Assembly: GCA_963565915.1 (NCBI GenBank) | Contig: OY751494.1 | Location: 1 to 64,000 of the forward strand | Origin: Entoloma clypeatum | Taxonomy: Eukaryota; Basidiomycota; Agaricomycetes; Agaricales; Entolomataceae | Length of the DNA stretch: 64,000 nt | Direction: 5' to 3' | Shown: piece after piece, positions 52,377 through 63,609 of the stretch | How the letters are laid out: every line of letters starts with the position of its first letter | Numbering within the stretch: position 1 is the stretch's first letter | Notes under the pieces: model-generated | Databases searched by the model: none | The model's input: only the letters and a program-made list of their open reading frames with translations | What the model was told of the DNA's origin: nothing | Translations under genes and position numbers: made by a program

Positions 52377-53784
52377 TCAGAGCTTGCTCTTCGCGACTGG
52401 ATTCGAAACAGGCGTCGCGATCGCTCTCAAGATGTCCACAAGCACCTTTGCGAGGTTCGTCGGCGCTTCTTGAACGACCTGTATCCAAAGTATCAATCAT
52501 GCTGAGAAAGTCGAGGATACGCATCATACCAGGTGCCCCGCGCCTTCAACCCTCGTAACTGACGCGAACACTCTTCCCTCTCGCTCATCTGCCAGAGAAT
52601 CCTGCACTTCCCTCTCACTGCGACCGAGGTTTAGCAAAACGGCGTGTGTACTGAAAGCCATCGTGAAACCTACAAGAGGTCGTTCTGCTCTCCAAACACC
52701 AGATGCACAGGTACGTAGCTGCAAATCTGGTTCAGCCTATTCACGGCCTCTGGAGCGAAGCGCTTCCCGGTGAACGCCACATTCTCTTCGCTGCGGTGCG
52801 TTGTGAGTGTGACCCCTTTGTACTTCGCGGGATCGGGGTAGTACGGCGTTGGGAGAGGCTGGATGCCGTATTTCTGCATGCAACGCAGTCAAACAATCTG
52901 ATGAACAAGAAAGAAAACCAAAGACTAACGATGAAAACCTCAAACACCCTCTCATCCCACGCATCACACGGTGGTCGCGCCCTCAACCAGTTCTTCGCCG
53001 TTTCCAAAGAGTCCCACCGGTCCTTCCTCATGGGGGTCATGGCTGCCACGAGCTGGTACATGTCGCTCTCTTGGTCTTTGAACGCGGTGGAGGCCATTGG
53101 AGGGTCAATGAGGATCAGGGAGAACGGGACGGTGGAGGGCGGATTGAAGTAGCTCGTTGCGAGGGTTCTGTTGACAGGCATGAATATCAGACAGAGGTGA
53201 AGGTAAAGCTGAGAGGAGACGTACACCCCAACCGAACCGGCGGAGTGCCCGATCATGACGACTTTGTGCAGGTGCGGGTCAATAGGGCCCAGCAAACCAG
53301 ACTTATATAGAGTTGCGAAGGAGTCGGCATAATCCCATATCGCTGGACGTATAGTTGAGGGGGCAGTTTAGAAGATAACGACGGAGGGACACACTCAAGG
53401 ACCCCGGATTCCTCGCCAGAACCTTCCCGTTCAATACGCCGGCCTCTCCATGATTCTGACAATCCAGCGCCCAACCCTCGCGGATGTGTTGTTTATCACC
53501 TGCATCGTCGAATCTGAAAAGGTCTTCGAGGGTCGGTTCCCATATTTCTTTGGCTACAGCACCATAAAAATGAATCCATCGTGTAGGATATCTGTGAACG
53601 GAAGGTTCGAACACTACTTACGAAAACCGGCGCCATGGGCAAAAAGCAGGATCAAACCCAGATCCTTGGGACCCGGACCATTCCCAGAGGTGCGCCTGTA
53701 GCGCTTCATGACGGAGACGAGGGGTGTGCCATAGGTATTGGTGGTGAGCAGGAACCTATCGGAGGAGAGGACCGGCTCGGACAT
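52377..53784 (-). CDS. alpha/beta hydrolase
   Basis: Seven exons (53784-53622, 53553-53395, 53342-53225, 53167-52930, 52873-52674, 52617-52530, 52478-52377) join in frame across GT-AG introns of 51-68 nt, giving 355 aa. ATG 53784 was chosen because the frame upstream lacks another ATG. The oxyanion-side motif is HGAGF. The nucleophile elbow is GHSAGS, and the catalytic His lies in VEGAGHLV near the C-terminus. REGWALDCQNHGEA is characteristic of the fungal Lpx1-like branch of AB hydrolases, which includes a peroxisomal lipase in yeast. Substrate is unknown. It is convergent with the PLC-like gene. Confidence 0.8.
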
Positions 53785-54223
53785 GTCCTGGTGATTGTGG
53801 TGGGATCGTGGACGTGAAATGGACACGCTTGACGCTGCAATCGCGTGTCGCAATTCACGGAGAATGGGAAACGGCAACTCCGGTCCCGGCGAGTTCGGAG
53901 GTGGTAATCATGTGGAGAAGATCAGCTTTGCAGTCTCCAAACTAGCGTAACCACGTTCTTACTAGTACATCTTTCAGATACGCAGAGAGTGGTCTTGCCG
54001 ATGTTTAAAATCACAATTCATGGGATGATTGTGAAGGAGAACCGTGGGAACTTGATCATTGAAGTGTTCACTGTTCAATTCAGTGGGCAGTACCCGTGGT
54101 GAGTCCTTCCGGTGGAATACATTTGCACTACAAATACACTTTCTGACAGGCAGCGCAGATCCGTGGATATTGCATATAGCCCACCGGAGCTCATTCTGAT
54201 GTTTTCAATGTCTGATGCTCTCA
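53785..54223. other. intergenic
   Basis: Nothing recognised apart from promoter sequence of the hydrolase gene. Confidence 0.4.
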
Positions 54224-54799
54224 TTACCGACGACGCCTCCTACCCACACCTTCATCCCTTGGACGGTTAATCTGCCTCAACAGATACCTCAACAGCCCTC
54301 CCGCCTTCGCATGCTCCACCGGAAAATACTTTCCAGTTCTATGCGTATACTCACTCAACTCCTTTTCCGACCCGAATAACCTGATCGTGCCCACCCCACC
54401 AGAATGGTGGGCATGTACAAGGTCGACGATATTGACGTAAACGGCTTTGACTCTCTATCCATATTGCCAAAGCGCACATCATGAGATTCGCGATAGAAAC
54501 CAGCGGACTATTTTACTTGCCTTACGACAGGCTCTCAACTGCTCCGGAATCGGGTCGATTTCCAGCACCACACAAAGCTCCTTCCAGGCTTCGATATCGT
54601 CCTTGTCTGTCCCATAGATCGCGTTAAACTCCATAACCAACGCGTCTCTGAAACTTTCGCGAGCATCGTTTCTCTGTACGCCCCGGGGATCCCAGCGGAA
54701 GTGCCTGCACATCCGCCGGAACTCGTTGGTTGCTGGACGGGAGGGGACATGCGTGAAACCCGGGTACTGGGCGAAGAAAGCTTGGAGGTGGTTGGACAT
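54224..54799 (-). CDS. conserved fungal hypothetical, tandem paralogue 1
   Basis: Two exons (54799-54521, 54454-54224) encode 169 aa. The intron has a GC donor (AAG/GCAAGT...GATAG), whereas the neighbouring paralogue has GT at the same position. The protein opens with FFAQYPGF and continues through FNAIYGTDKDDIEAWKELC to the C-terminal block VNIVDLVHAHHSGG, TGKYFP, AGGLLRYLLRQI. The exon layout, including a first exon of exactly 279 nt, matches 55416-55997, so the two are tandem duplicates. I know this as a conserved agaricomycete family without assigned function. Confidence 0.75.
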
Positions 54800-55415
54800 G
54801 GGTTGATATCGTTCGGGCGAGCTGGATAGGAAACGTGAGTGTGATTGTTTCCGACGAGGTTGGGGAACCAAGTTGACGAACCGTCAAGTGGAGTCTCGAC
54901 GCCTGTGGAAAAGGCGAAGGACAAGCGATCCTTTATACACAATTTATGTGGGCTGCACAGCCTCTTTGAATATTTGTGTTACAACGGTTGCGGAACACGT
55001 TGTAGAAGTACGGAAGAATCCCTTTTCACTAACGTAAGTTACCATTATTCCTTCTTTGTGCATTGTATTGATCCGCTGGCCATCTGACTTTCCTCATGGT
55101 GCACGCATGCTAGGTACTGTGGATACATGACGAGATCTGTGCTGCAGTACATAGACGCCCAACGAATCGGGACGACAACGGGCTTTTCAAGCTGTGCAAA
55201 TTGGTTATCGAATATGCAAGACTTCTAGTGAGATTCTCTTTCTGGGTCCATTTGACGCTTGCCAAAATCGAAGACTTCAAGATGAAATGTGCAGATGTTT
55301 GCGCCCTTTGGGATTCATGCGTAAATGGGCCTTCTACATTTGCACTGCTACAATTATATGGCATCTTTGCAAGTCATAACGCATGATGGCTGACCCACAG
55401 TCTCAATTGGGACTC

Positions 55416-55997
55416 TCAATGCTGACGACGCGACCCCCTCCCACGCCGCGCCCCTGGTGCCATAATATTCCTCAACAAATACTTCAACAGCCCCCCAGCA
55501 TAAGCGTTATCCTTTGGAAAGTACTTTCCCGTCATTTGGGTGTAGTTGCTCAGCTCGCTTTCAGAACGGAAAAGCCTGATGGTGCCACTTCCACCCGACT
55601 GATGAACGTGGACCAGGTCAACTAGGTTGACAAACACGCTTTTGACTCTCTGTTTTCACGTAATTGGGGGATTGTTGGTTATGGCGAGCCGTAGAAACTG
55701 AACGAGCAATACTCTCACCTGACGACAAATATTCAAGTCGTCGGGTACTGGACTGATGCCCAGAATCCGGCACAAAGCTTTCCAAGACTCGACGTCGTCC
55801 ATATCCGTGCCATAAATCGTGTTGAATTCCACTACCAAAGCGTCTCGAAACTCCAACCACGCATCATCCCTCTCTTCGCTTTTACGATTCCAGCCGAGCT
55901 GGCGGCACATGCGGCTGAACTCGTCGGTCGCGGTTCGGGAGGGATCGTACGTGAAGCCGGGGTACTGGGCGAAAAAGCTTGCAAGACCGTCAGACAT
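55416..55997 (-). CDS. conserved fungal hypothetical, tandem paralogue 2
   Basis: Two exons (55997-55719, 55649-55416) encode 170 aa with a canonical GTGAGA-ACAG intron. It shares FFAQYPGF, EFNTIYGTD, VNLVDLVHVHQSGG, TGKYFPKDN and AGGLLKYLLRNI with the gene at 54224-54799. ATG 55997 aligns with the start of the paralogue. No transmembrane or signal segment; probably cytosolic or nuclear. Function unknown. Confidence 0.78.
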
Positions 55998-56679
55998 TTT
56001 GACGCTGCGCTGGCGAGGGGAAAGCGAGATGTCAGTGCAGGATGGGACCAAAGTGGACGGACAAACCGTTGTATGGGGTATGACATTTTAAATAACGCCT
56101 CAGCGCTCTTGGCTGATTCAGATCAGAACGCGTCACAAAGTTAGGGGGTAAACGCGGCGGGAAATTTCCGTCGACATAATATATGTTTTCCCTCTTTGTA
56201 AGATACGCGCAACCTAAGTTGCCTCGTGTCTTGTGCGTGAAGATGCAATGGGTCCCTGACGAGAGTTGTGGGCTCAGTAACTTTGAGTAGGCGCTCAACG
56301 AGTCAAAACTTCGGGGTTCGAATCACTTGCTGAGTCGCACATGAGCCTCCTGAGCGGGGACGGATCACGCGCCACAATCTCCAACCTCCACTCCACAGGT
56401 AGATTATCACTCGAGCGAGCACTTCAAAAGGCGTTTCGGGGGTCTCGCCACCTCTACAGCGGGACCTTGGTGAAAGGGAGTTATGTATATCTGGTAATAC
56501 TAGGTATCAGTGACGGTATACTTGACCAAACGAAGAAATAAAATACAATAAAGCAGCGATATCGTACACTTGTTCGAACGATCACAAGACTCTGGCACTG
56601 GGGGTCTAGCAAACCACGGTATAGTGCGTACTGGCAGCCGGTTCGACTGATTCGCTCCGAAAACGAGCGACAACCATCA

Positions 56680-57084
56680 ATGATGCTCCGGTCCGCAAAA
56701 ACGCAGAAGCGACAGCCTCGCACAAGGACCGTTGGAGAGGCAGGCCAATCCCAAACACTCCGAACCTCATTCCCACCTATGCCTGCTGCCCCCGCCCCCG
56801 CCGGTCCCTCTTCTTCCAAAACCTTCCCTCGTGCAGCTCTCGAGGTCCGGGAGCAAGGCAACGATGTGGCCAAACCGATATTCAATGAGAACGTGGCGGT
56901 GATGAGTGACACGACCGACAACGACAGCTGTGGCCGCCTGGTTAAGCGTGCAGCCGTCGAGGTCGAGAAGGCAGTGGGGTGCGTGACATTCTTGAGTTAT
57001 ACGTTGACGACAACGATAAGGTCAATGATGGCAGCCCGCAACGCCTACCGGGACCTGCAGAGGGGTCGGGAGGCATGCTCATGA
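56680..57084 (+). CDS. hypothetical protein (134 aa), doubtful
   Basis: A single open frame from ATG 56680, Ala/Arg-rich with no recognised domain. Its codon pattern is not clearly worse than its neighbours, but there is no splice or motif support. Confidence 0.3.
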   Translation: MMLRSAKTQKRQPRTRTVGEAGQSQTLRTSFPPMPAAPAPAGPSSSKTFPRAALEVREQGNDVAKPIFNENVAVMSDTTDNDSCGRLVKRAAVEVEKAVGCVTFLSYTLTTTIRSMMAARNAYRDLQRGREACS

Positions 57085-57454
57085 GAGGGGTAGCGATGTC
57101 GATGCGCTATTGAGAGATCCTGACCTCGTCAGACCACGCTTGTCGGCACAAGTGGCGGCACGAGCGGCGCCACCCGCGCCACAGCTTCCGAACAACACAG
57201 AGACCTCCGCCGTGAGAAGGGTCGTGACCGCGGGGCGAGACGAGCTGGGTTCTGGACTCGGAGTTCGACTGTGTCTCGTAGGCAGGTGATGGGTTAAGTC
57301 AGCGGTGACCGGAGCCGGTGATGCCACCAGTCCTCCAGAGAACGAAGAGGTCCCCCACCAGAATGGTTTGCAGAAAATTGCCAGTGAGATACCGCGATGT
57401 GTCTGATCGCAGTGAATGAGATACATCGTCACATTGCGCACGTTGTACTCACAT

Positions 57455-58537
57455 TTATTGAATCTGAACTGCGCGCTGATACTTCTCAATATTCTCCGTA
57501 GCAGTCCCATGCCAAGAAAGATTCTCTATCGCACAGTCCCTCCATGACGAATGCTGCTGAGCTGCTTGAAGCCAAAGTTGAAGATCCTCATGTGCTAAAG
57601 GCCGAGGTGTCCAAATATGCACGGCAGTAGCATGACTTCCCACAGACTTGCGAGCGCCGTTGTTAGCAGAGTTTGCATCACCACCATGTCGCCCGCCTCG
57701 ACCAGTTTTCCTCGCAGTGTCAGAGCGGTGGAATCCTGTCCCATGAGCCCTGCCTCTGGCCCCTCTATCTCGGTCTTCATCATCTTCATCATCTTCGCCT
57801 TCTCCGCCGGGCTCCTCCTCTTCCTCTCCTTCTCCTCTGTCCCCTTTCGAGCGAGTTTTTCCGTCCTCTTCTCCACTTCTGCCACCTCCTTGACCAATCC
57901 CAGGGACAGGACGATCATCACGGAGAGGGTGGAAACCACGAACGCGGGATTCATGCCACAGGAGGGCAGTTGGGAAGGGACAACGCTTCGTTAGAGTGTT
58001 AAAACGAAGTATTTTGCCATGGATAGGCTCCAACTCTTCCTGTTGCGAATGGTTGATGACAACAAATTGGTCGTCCTGAAAGCGATGAGAACCGAGGACT
58101 GCGTGGATTGTACTGGAGACGCACCGCTGGTAACCACCGGATATAAAACATATAATTATCAAAAGCGATGCGATGGTTTGCACACATGAGGATTCCGTTG
58201 CGAGATTCGTGAGAGACCGTTTTCGCAAACCGGGGAATGTAGCCCCGGTCCATCATGAAGTCCCACTGTAGAGCGATCAATATTGAGGGAAAGGAAGTCA
58301 GAATGTTCTACCTACAGTTTCTTTTTCACAGTCGGGTATGATATGACAATGCTGGAGCAGTGGACGGCTGCGATTACCGCACACAATGCAGGAAGCTTTG
58401 TCACGACCGTCTATGCCCGTTTTGAAAGCAGCTGTGTCCGACGGCAGAGTGGATCCCAGGGTGGGATCCCACAGATCGGAATAAATCGTATCAGCGTTCC
58501 ATGGGAGCGGGAGACTGAATGTAGGTCTGAACGACAT
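57455..58537 (-). CDS. HNH endonuclease-like protein with charged C-terminal extension
   Basis: Three exons (58537-58316, 58265-58125, 58075-57455) join in frame across introns of 50 and 49 nt, giving 327 aa. CIVCG, then LLQHCHIIPD, then SRNGILMCANHRIAFDNYMFYI gives the complete Cys-Cys...His-His...Asn...His-xx-Phe-Asp pattern of the HNH_2 family. Unlike the protein at 19596-21043, it keeps the last His. DDQFVVINHSQ and ELEPIHGK follow as in fungal relatives. The C-terminal ~140 aa are highly charged (runs of Glu/Asp and Arg) and look disordered. The biological role of these fungal HNH proteins is unknown. Confidence 0.75.
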
Positions 58538-58746
58538 GGTGAGCTGATGTACTATTCATATTACAGAGGCACGTTTGAACTCCGACACTGCGGGTTTCGC
58601 CGAGCAAGCACTCTCAACTCCTTGTCAAACACTATATGGAAGATTTGACATGTGACACCCCCTTAGTTAGTCAGTCCTCCAGCTGTATGGCAGCCCCATA
58701 GGCCTGGATTTGGCTCTAACCCACACACTGCCAATAATAGTTCAAA

Positions 58747-58976
58747 TACTGTGCCATTTCAATCAATTCATCGGGCCTGTGACGTGTGACACGGTGCGAC
58801 AAAATTTTTCATGACGTCGACTCAAGTGACTGATTTTCGTCATTTTCGGTGCCATTTTTGGAAATCCTGCATGCCGAATTCATCGCCAGGCTCAGGGAAG
58901 CATGACAGACATGACATTCTGGTGTTTTCAAGAGCCCCGTTATGGGTGACTGATGAATTGATTGAAATGGTACAGT
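58747..58976. mobile_element. 230-bp MITE with 26-bp TIRs
   Basis: TACTGTGCCATTTCAATCAA and six more bases at 58747-58772 are repeated inverted at 58951-58976 with one mismatch. No coding capacity. TA at both ends suggests a Tc1/mariner-type target. Confidence 0.7.
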
Positions 58977-59522
58977 AATTCCAGATTCTAACATATTAGG
59001 AAAGCCCCCAAAATCGTAAGGTCCCCATCAGTTCTCTTCACTCTGCCATCAACACTCTCTGCAATAAGTCCCTACCCATCACCCAGACCCATCTGCATCA
59101 TCAAAGTGTTGCCAACCTCACTCCCATGCCACTCCCATCCATCGAACCCTTCTCAACACCTCCTTCCCTTGTTTGGTGGCCCTCTGCTAGCTCTCTTTCC
59201 TCCTGTCGTTTGCCATGCCACATCAGCAAAGTGGTCCTGTGGCTGGTAGCAAATCATAGCAAACACACTCACATCCATAGCAGCCATAGCACTCTGTAGT
59301 AACCTCACTAGCAGGCATAGCAATGTAGCACTAAAGCACTATAGCATTGTAATATCATAGTACCATAACACTGTAGTACAGAAACCTGGTAGCACCATAG
59401 TATGGTAGTCTCATAGCCTTGTGTAGTGCTCAATATTTCTATAGATTTCGGACACTCTTTACATGCCACATAGAAAGAGGTGTTTTTATTTTCATTCAAG
59501 AAATAATCATACATAGCACGAT
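58977..59522. repeat. degenerate TAGCA/CATAG-rich repeat
   Basis: From about 59230 to 59410 short variants of ATAGCA recur irregularly. No gene seen. Confidence 0.5.
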
Positions 59523-59527
59523 ATTTG

Positions 59528-59928
59528 TGTTATGCTTAACAAACCGTTCCAAGGTTCGGGCAGAGTATGCAGGAAGTGGAAAGGCGAAGAGCAAAGTGAT
59601 TGCTAAATCTAAGGAATCTACTACAGTACAAGAGGTTTATATAGGTACTGACTATAGGCGGTAGCGGATGAGTCAGTACTGCGGAAGGCAGTGCGCATGA
59701 GTAAGGCGACTGCGGAAGGCTATGTACAGTGAGTAAGCTGACTGTGGAAAGCGAGTCAGCGCGGGAGCGAAGTATACTAAAGGGGATGACGAAGTAAGGT
59801 AGTGAGTCAGACTGGGAACCGAAGGTTGCGAAAGTAGATATTAGACATAGTGAGTTCGTAAGAGGGCGCCGAGTCGGGCCGATAAGTAAAAGATATGACG
59901 TGGTCCTCATACCGTAGAGTCCGTAACA
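59528..59928. mobile_element. solo LTR 1
   Basis: 401 bp, beginning TGTTATGC and ending CGTAACA, flanked by the perfect 5-bp duplication ATTTG (59523-59527 and 59929-59933). No internal region. Related to solo LTR 2 by shared start and by an internal GTGATTGCTA segment. Confidence 0.8.
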
Positions 59929-59933
59929 ATTTG

Positions 59934-61162
59934 AGACATGTTGTCAACTACAAAAAATGAAATATTGTGAGTCATTCCCCTGCACATCCCTTGCCCACGC
60001 ATGTCTCTTGTCACCTGTGCAACACCCCTGCCCCTTGTGTCCAGCCTGATGTGACCCCCTCCCCCCCAGCATGTCTCTCAGCTCTGCATATGTGTTCCTC
60101 TCATCACCCAGCTCTCGTGTCCCCCAAAGTCCCCGCATGGGAGGCCAGTGCATCCCACTTGTGTTTGTGTGCATGTCCCTCAGATCTGGCCTGTACTTGG
60201 TGCATTAGCGGACTCATGCAGGTGATGCACCAGGGTACTTATCCAGCAAGTATGTGCCATGTGTGTCTAACGGCAGATTCCCATCTTGGCTTGTCTTCCA
60301 CGCACACTTCTCGTGCACCTCCCGCCGTTCCTGCATTCCCTTGGCTGTTCCTCACAAGTGTCCCACCATTCTCGTGTGTTCTGTATGTTCCCATTGTTCT
60401 CACATGTTGTCCTCGCGTGCCATGTGTCGTTCCCCCGCCATTCTCGTGTCTCGTATGCAGTCATTCTCAGTTCCTGCGTTCAATGGCCATGCCTCGCGAG
60501 TATTTTGTATGTTCCCCACCATTCTTGCATGTTGTCCTTGGATGCCCCCCCCCCTCTTCTCATGTGTCCTGTGCCGTTTCCCGCCGTCCTTGTATGTGGT
60601 ACTTTGTGCGTGTCCCACCGTTCTCAGGTGTCTCAACAGTGGCCTGTTTCTGACATGAAGACATGGGGCTTACCTATATAGGGGAGGACATGGGCCTTGT
60701 TTGAACAGAGGGAGGAGGCATTGACTGAGGAGGAGGGAGTGGAGGGAGGTGGAGGGAGTTGATGGGAGGAGGCAAGGAGACGATGTGGGACTTCAAATGT
60801 TCATTGTTGTTCGACTTTCGGCTGTTGCCAGGTTGGCAGGTTCCGGGGTGCCTGGGCCCAGAACTTGCCAAGTATTTCTCAATAGTCTTGCCACGTCCAC
60901 ATCAAATACATTCTTCCCTCCCCCCATCACCTCCTCCACTCTCTCTGTTCAAACGAGGTCCATGGACTTCCCTATATAGGTAAGCATCATGCCTTCATGT
61001 CAGCATCAGGCCACTGACGAGACACCTGAGACGCGAGGATGGTGGGGAACGGCACGGGACACGCGAGAATGGGGCAGGGGGGGGGCACCCGAGGACGACA
61101 TGTGAGAATGGCAGGGAACATACAGAATACGCGGGAGGCACAGCTGAGGGAACACAGGAACT
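59934..61162. repeat. inverted minisatellite-like repeat region
   Basis: Variants of TTCCCACCATTCTCGTGTG recur from ~60262 to 60655 and return inverted at ~61015-61160. The middle is a palindrome: CTTACCTATATAGGG...TGTTTGAACAGAG at ~60668-60712 is inverted at ~60945-60987. Open frames here follow the repeats and are not considered genes. Confidence 0.65.
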
Positions 61163-61604
61163 TGTTATGGTTGACGAACCCATGAGATGCTTAGGCAGAG
61201 AGGCTTAAGTAGCAAAGGAGGATACCAAGGTGATTGCTAGATCTAGGGAATACATGCAATGTATCTACCCTATATATACTAGAAGGTCGAGACATCTAGA
61301 TGACTCTAGAGCAGTTCCGGTCTGACTCCACAAGCGGACCTGGAGTAGGTGTCTATGGTAACTGCTGCGGCGTCCAATAAGTAACACAATGTCAAAAAAG
61401 TGTGAGAGTAACCATCTAGATATGGTAACAATGACCATACTGTAGTGAGTAAGCGGAGCCTGGGGCCCAAATGATGTAAAAGCGAATAGTAAGTGTGAAA
61501 CCAATAGATAAGATGTATGGCCATTAATCAGATAAGGCCTCTATGTCTTGTATCTTGTCTGAGTGTTTGAGCGAGTCAATGCCATGGATAGCGAATCCAT
61601 AACA
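61163..61604. mobile_element. solo LTR 2, inserted in the repeat region
   Basis: 442 bp, beginning TGTTATGG and ending CATAACA, with the perfect 5-bp target duplication GAACT (61158-61162 and 61605-61609). It splits the inverted repeat, which continues at 61610-61810. Confidence 0.8.
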
Positions 61605-62140
61605 GAACTGAGAACGACTGCATATGAGATGCGAGGATGGTGGAGGAATGACACAGGGCACACGAGGATGATATGTGAGAACGACAGGAACATACAGACC
61701 ACACAAGAATGGTGGGACACTCGCGAGGAACAGCCGAGGGAATGCAGGAACGGCAGGAGGTGTGCGAGAAGTGTGCGTGGGAGGCAAGCCAAGATGGGAA
61801 CCCGCCATTAGTGTTTAAAGGTCCGATTCGGTCCGGTTTTTGACCCTCAAAATAGAGAGACTGAGACCGAGACTGAATTTTTGGTTCACAAGATTATCAG
61901 AAAACTGAACTGGACCGATGCAAGACCAATGCATCGGTCCACATTACCTCTTAGAGTTGAGACCGAGCCGGTTCAGACCAGTTTAAAGCAATATATTATG
62001 AGGTACATAACAATAAGGACACGTGTGCACAGCCAGATACTGTGTGCGCGTCGTACTCCCTCGATCGCTCCTCTGTGGGCTCAGCCCAGCTGTACATGCT
62101 CTTGGGCGCGATTGGACGCCGTTGCGCGTGAGTCGACATG
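61605..62140. repeat. repeat region, continued
   Basis: Bases 61610-61806 are the inverted counterpart of ~60262-60484. At 61815-61990 a CGGTCCGG/CCGGTTCAGACC-type imperfect inverted sequence may be another small element. Confidence 0.5.
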
Positions 62141-62455
62141 AGTGGCGGCCGTTGGGCACGTGAGGGGGCGGTGGGGCGCGACTTGACAGCGTTGGGTGGG
62201 AGTAGAGGCTGTTGGGCATGCGAGGGGTCATTGGGCGGGAGTGGCGGCCATTGGGCGGCAAGTGGAGGCCGTTGGGCGCTAGAGGGGGCCGTTGGGCACA
62301 CGAGAAGTTGTTGGGCTGGAGTAGCGGCCGTTGGGTGGCAAGAAGCGGCCGTTGAGGACGTGAAGGGGCTGTTGGGTGGGAGTAGGGGCTGTTGGGCACT
62401 AGAGGGGCCGTTGGGCATGAGTGGTGGCAGTTGGGCGGCAGTTGTGGCCAGGTGT
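62141..62455. repeat. ~21-bp minisatellite (CCGTTGGGCGGGAGTGGCGG-like)
   Basis: About 15 degenerate units built around GGCCGTTGGGC. Because the unit is near 21 bp, frames on both strands stay open, giving Gly/Trp-rich and Pro/Ser-rich phantom proteins. Confidence 0.85.
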
Positions 62456-63574
62456 AGTGGAGGTGGGGACAAACAAAAAGTGTGGGAATGTTTTGCTGGC
62501 CGTCGAATATATGGTTTGACTTTTGGCAATTGCCGCGCACACTCGGCAGTCAATGCCGAGCAATGTGTCCTTGAAACTTGCAGCCTCAATGCCCAAACCA
62601 TGGCACCATGAGTCCCAAAAATAGTCCTTACCTTATGTAGAGATATGTAGAAACTCATAATAAGTATATTTACAGTTAGATACATGAGCTAAGCATGGTA
62701 GAAAGTCTGTACTTCAAAATGATGTATCAAAACACCCTGTAAATCGTGATGAATAGTGCATCATGGCTTTCTTCAAACACAAAAAACATCACTTTCTTAC
62801 TTTCTCCTTTCCACAAGCACTTTATTCTACATGTACTGTATATATACTATGGAAACATTGTATCTGAACCTCCTCAGAGTATTCAAATGAATTTCAAAGT
62901 CTGAATAAGGTGAATATGAGTAAAATAAGTCGAAAATTTGTCAAAAATTTTTATTTCAGCTTTGGATTCCCTACATTCAGGGGAACTCCCAGCACCTTCA
63001 TTTTTCAAATTTGGTTCATTCATTAGGGAGATATAACACTTTTTCTGAAATCTGCACATTTTATTATTTCTATCTTCCTTTGACTTCTAAAAATTATCCA
63101 AGGTGTTTTAGAAGGTGAATATATATTCAATATATAATTCTATCACTGCAAACTATTATTAGTCCATGAGGAAGGGGCCACGCGCGCCCGCGCAATGCAT
63201 TTTGCATATTGTTTACTATTATTTGGTTATCAGCATCGCACCTCTATAACTTACAATCCGTGGCCTAATTTGGTGAAATAAGTACATACTTGATGATATA
63301 GAAGGTCCCCCTACCTAATCAATATAGTAGAAGCCCTTACTTGTTCCTGTGTAGACATGATAAGCAGATGTGTGATGTTTTTTCAGGTTTGTTTACATGT
63401 ATTTGACATGTTTGATGCACGCGTGTTGTGCATCATCCAAAGTCGAACTGACACATCCACCCATTGCTGACTCCGCAATGAGGGGCACAGGTGGTGAAAA
63501 GTTTAGAATATATTTATCGAATATATTTATAACCTGTCTACTTGTGATTGAGGCAGGAGGGAGCGCATGCGCGC

Positions 63575-63609
<35 letters not shown>

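Noticed and set aside
56296..56325. tRNA-like T-loop GGTTCGAATC
   Set aside because: The flanking bases do not form a T stem and no A box or acceptor stem could be placed at the right spacing.
60254..60681. Overlapping open frames of 130-230 codons in the repeat region
   Set aside because: They follow a minisatellite-like repeat, occur in several frames at once and show no domain or splice pattern.
62138..62685. Gly/Trp-rich and Pro-rich open frames
   Set aside because: They are products of the 21-bp repeat unit.
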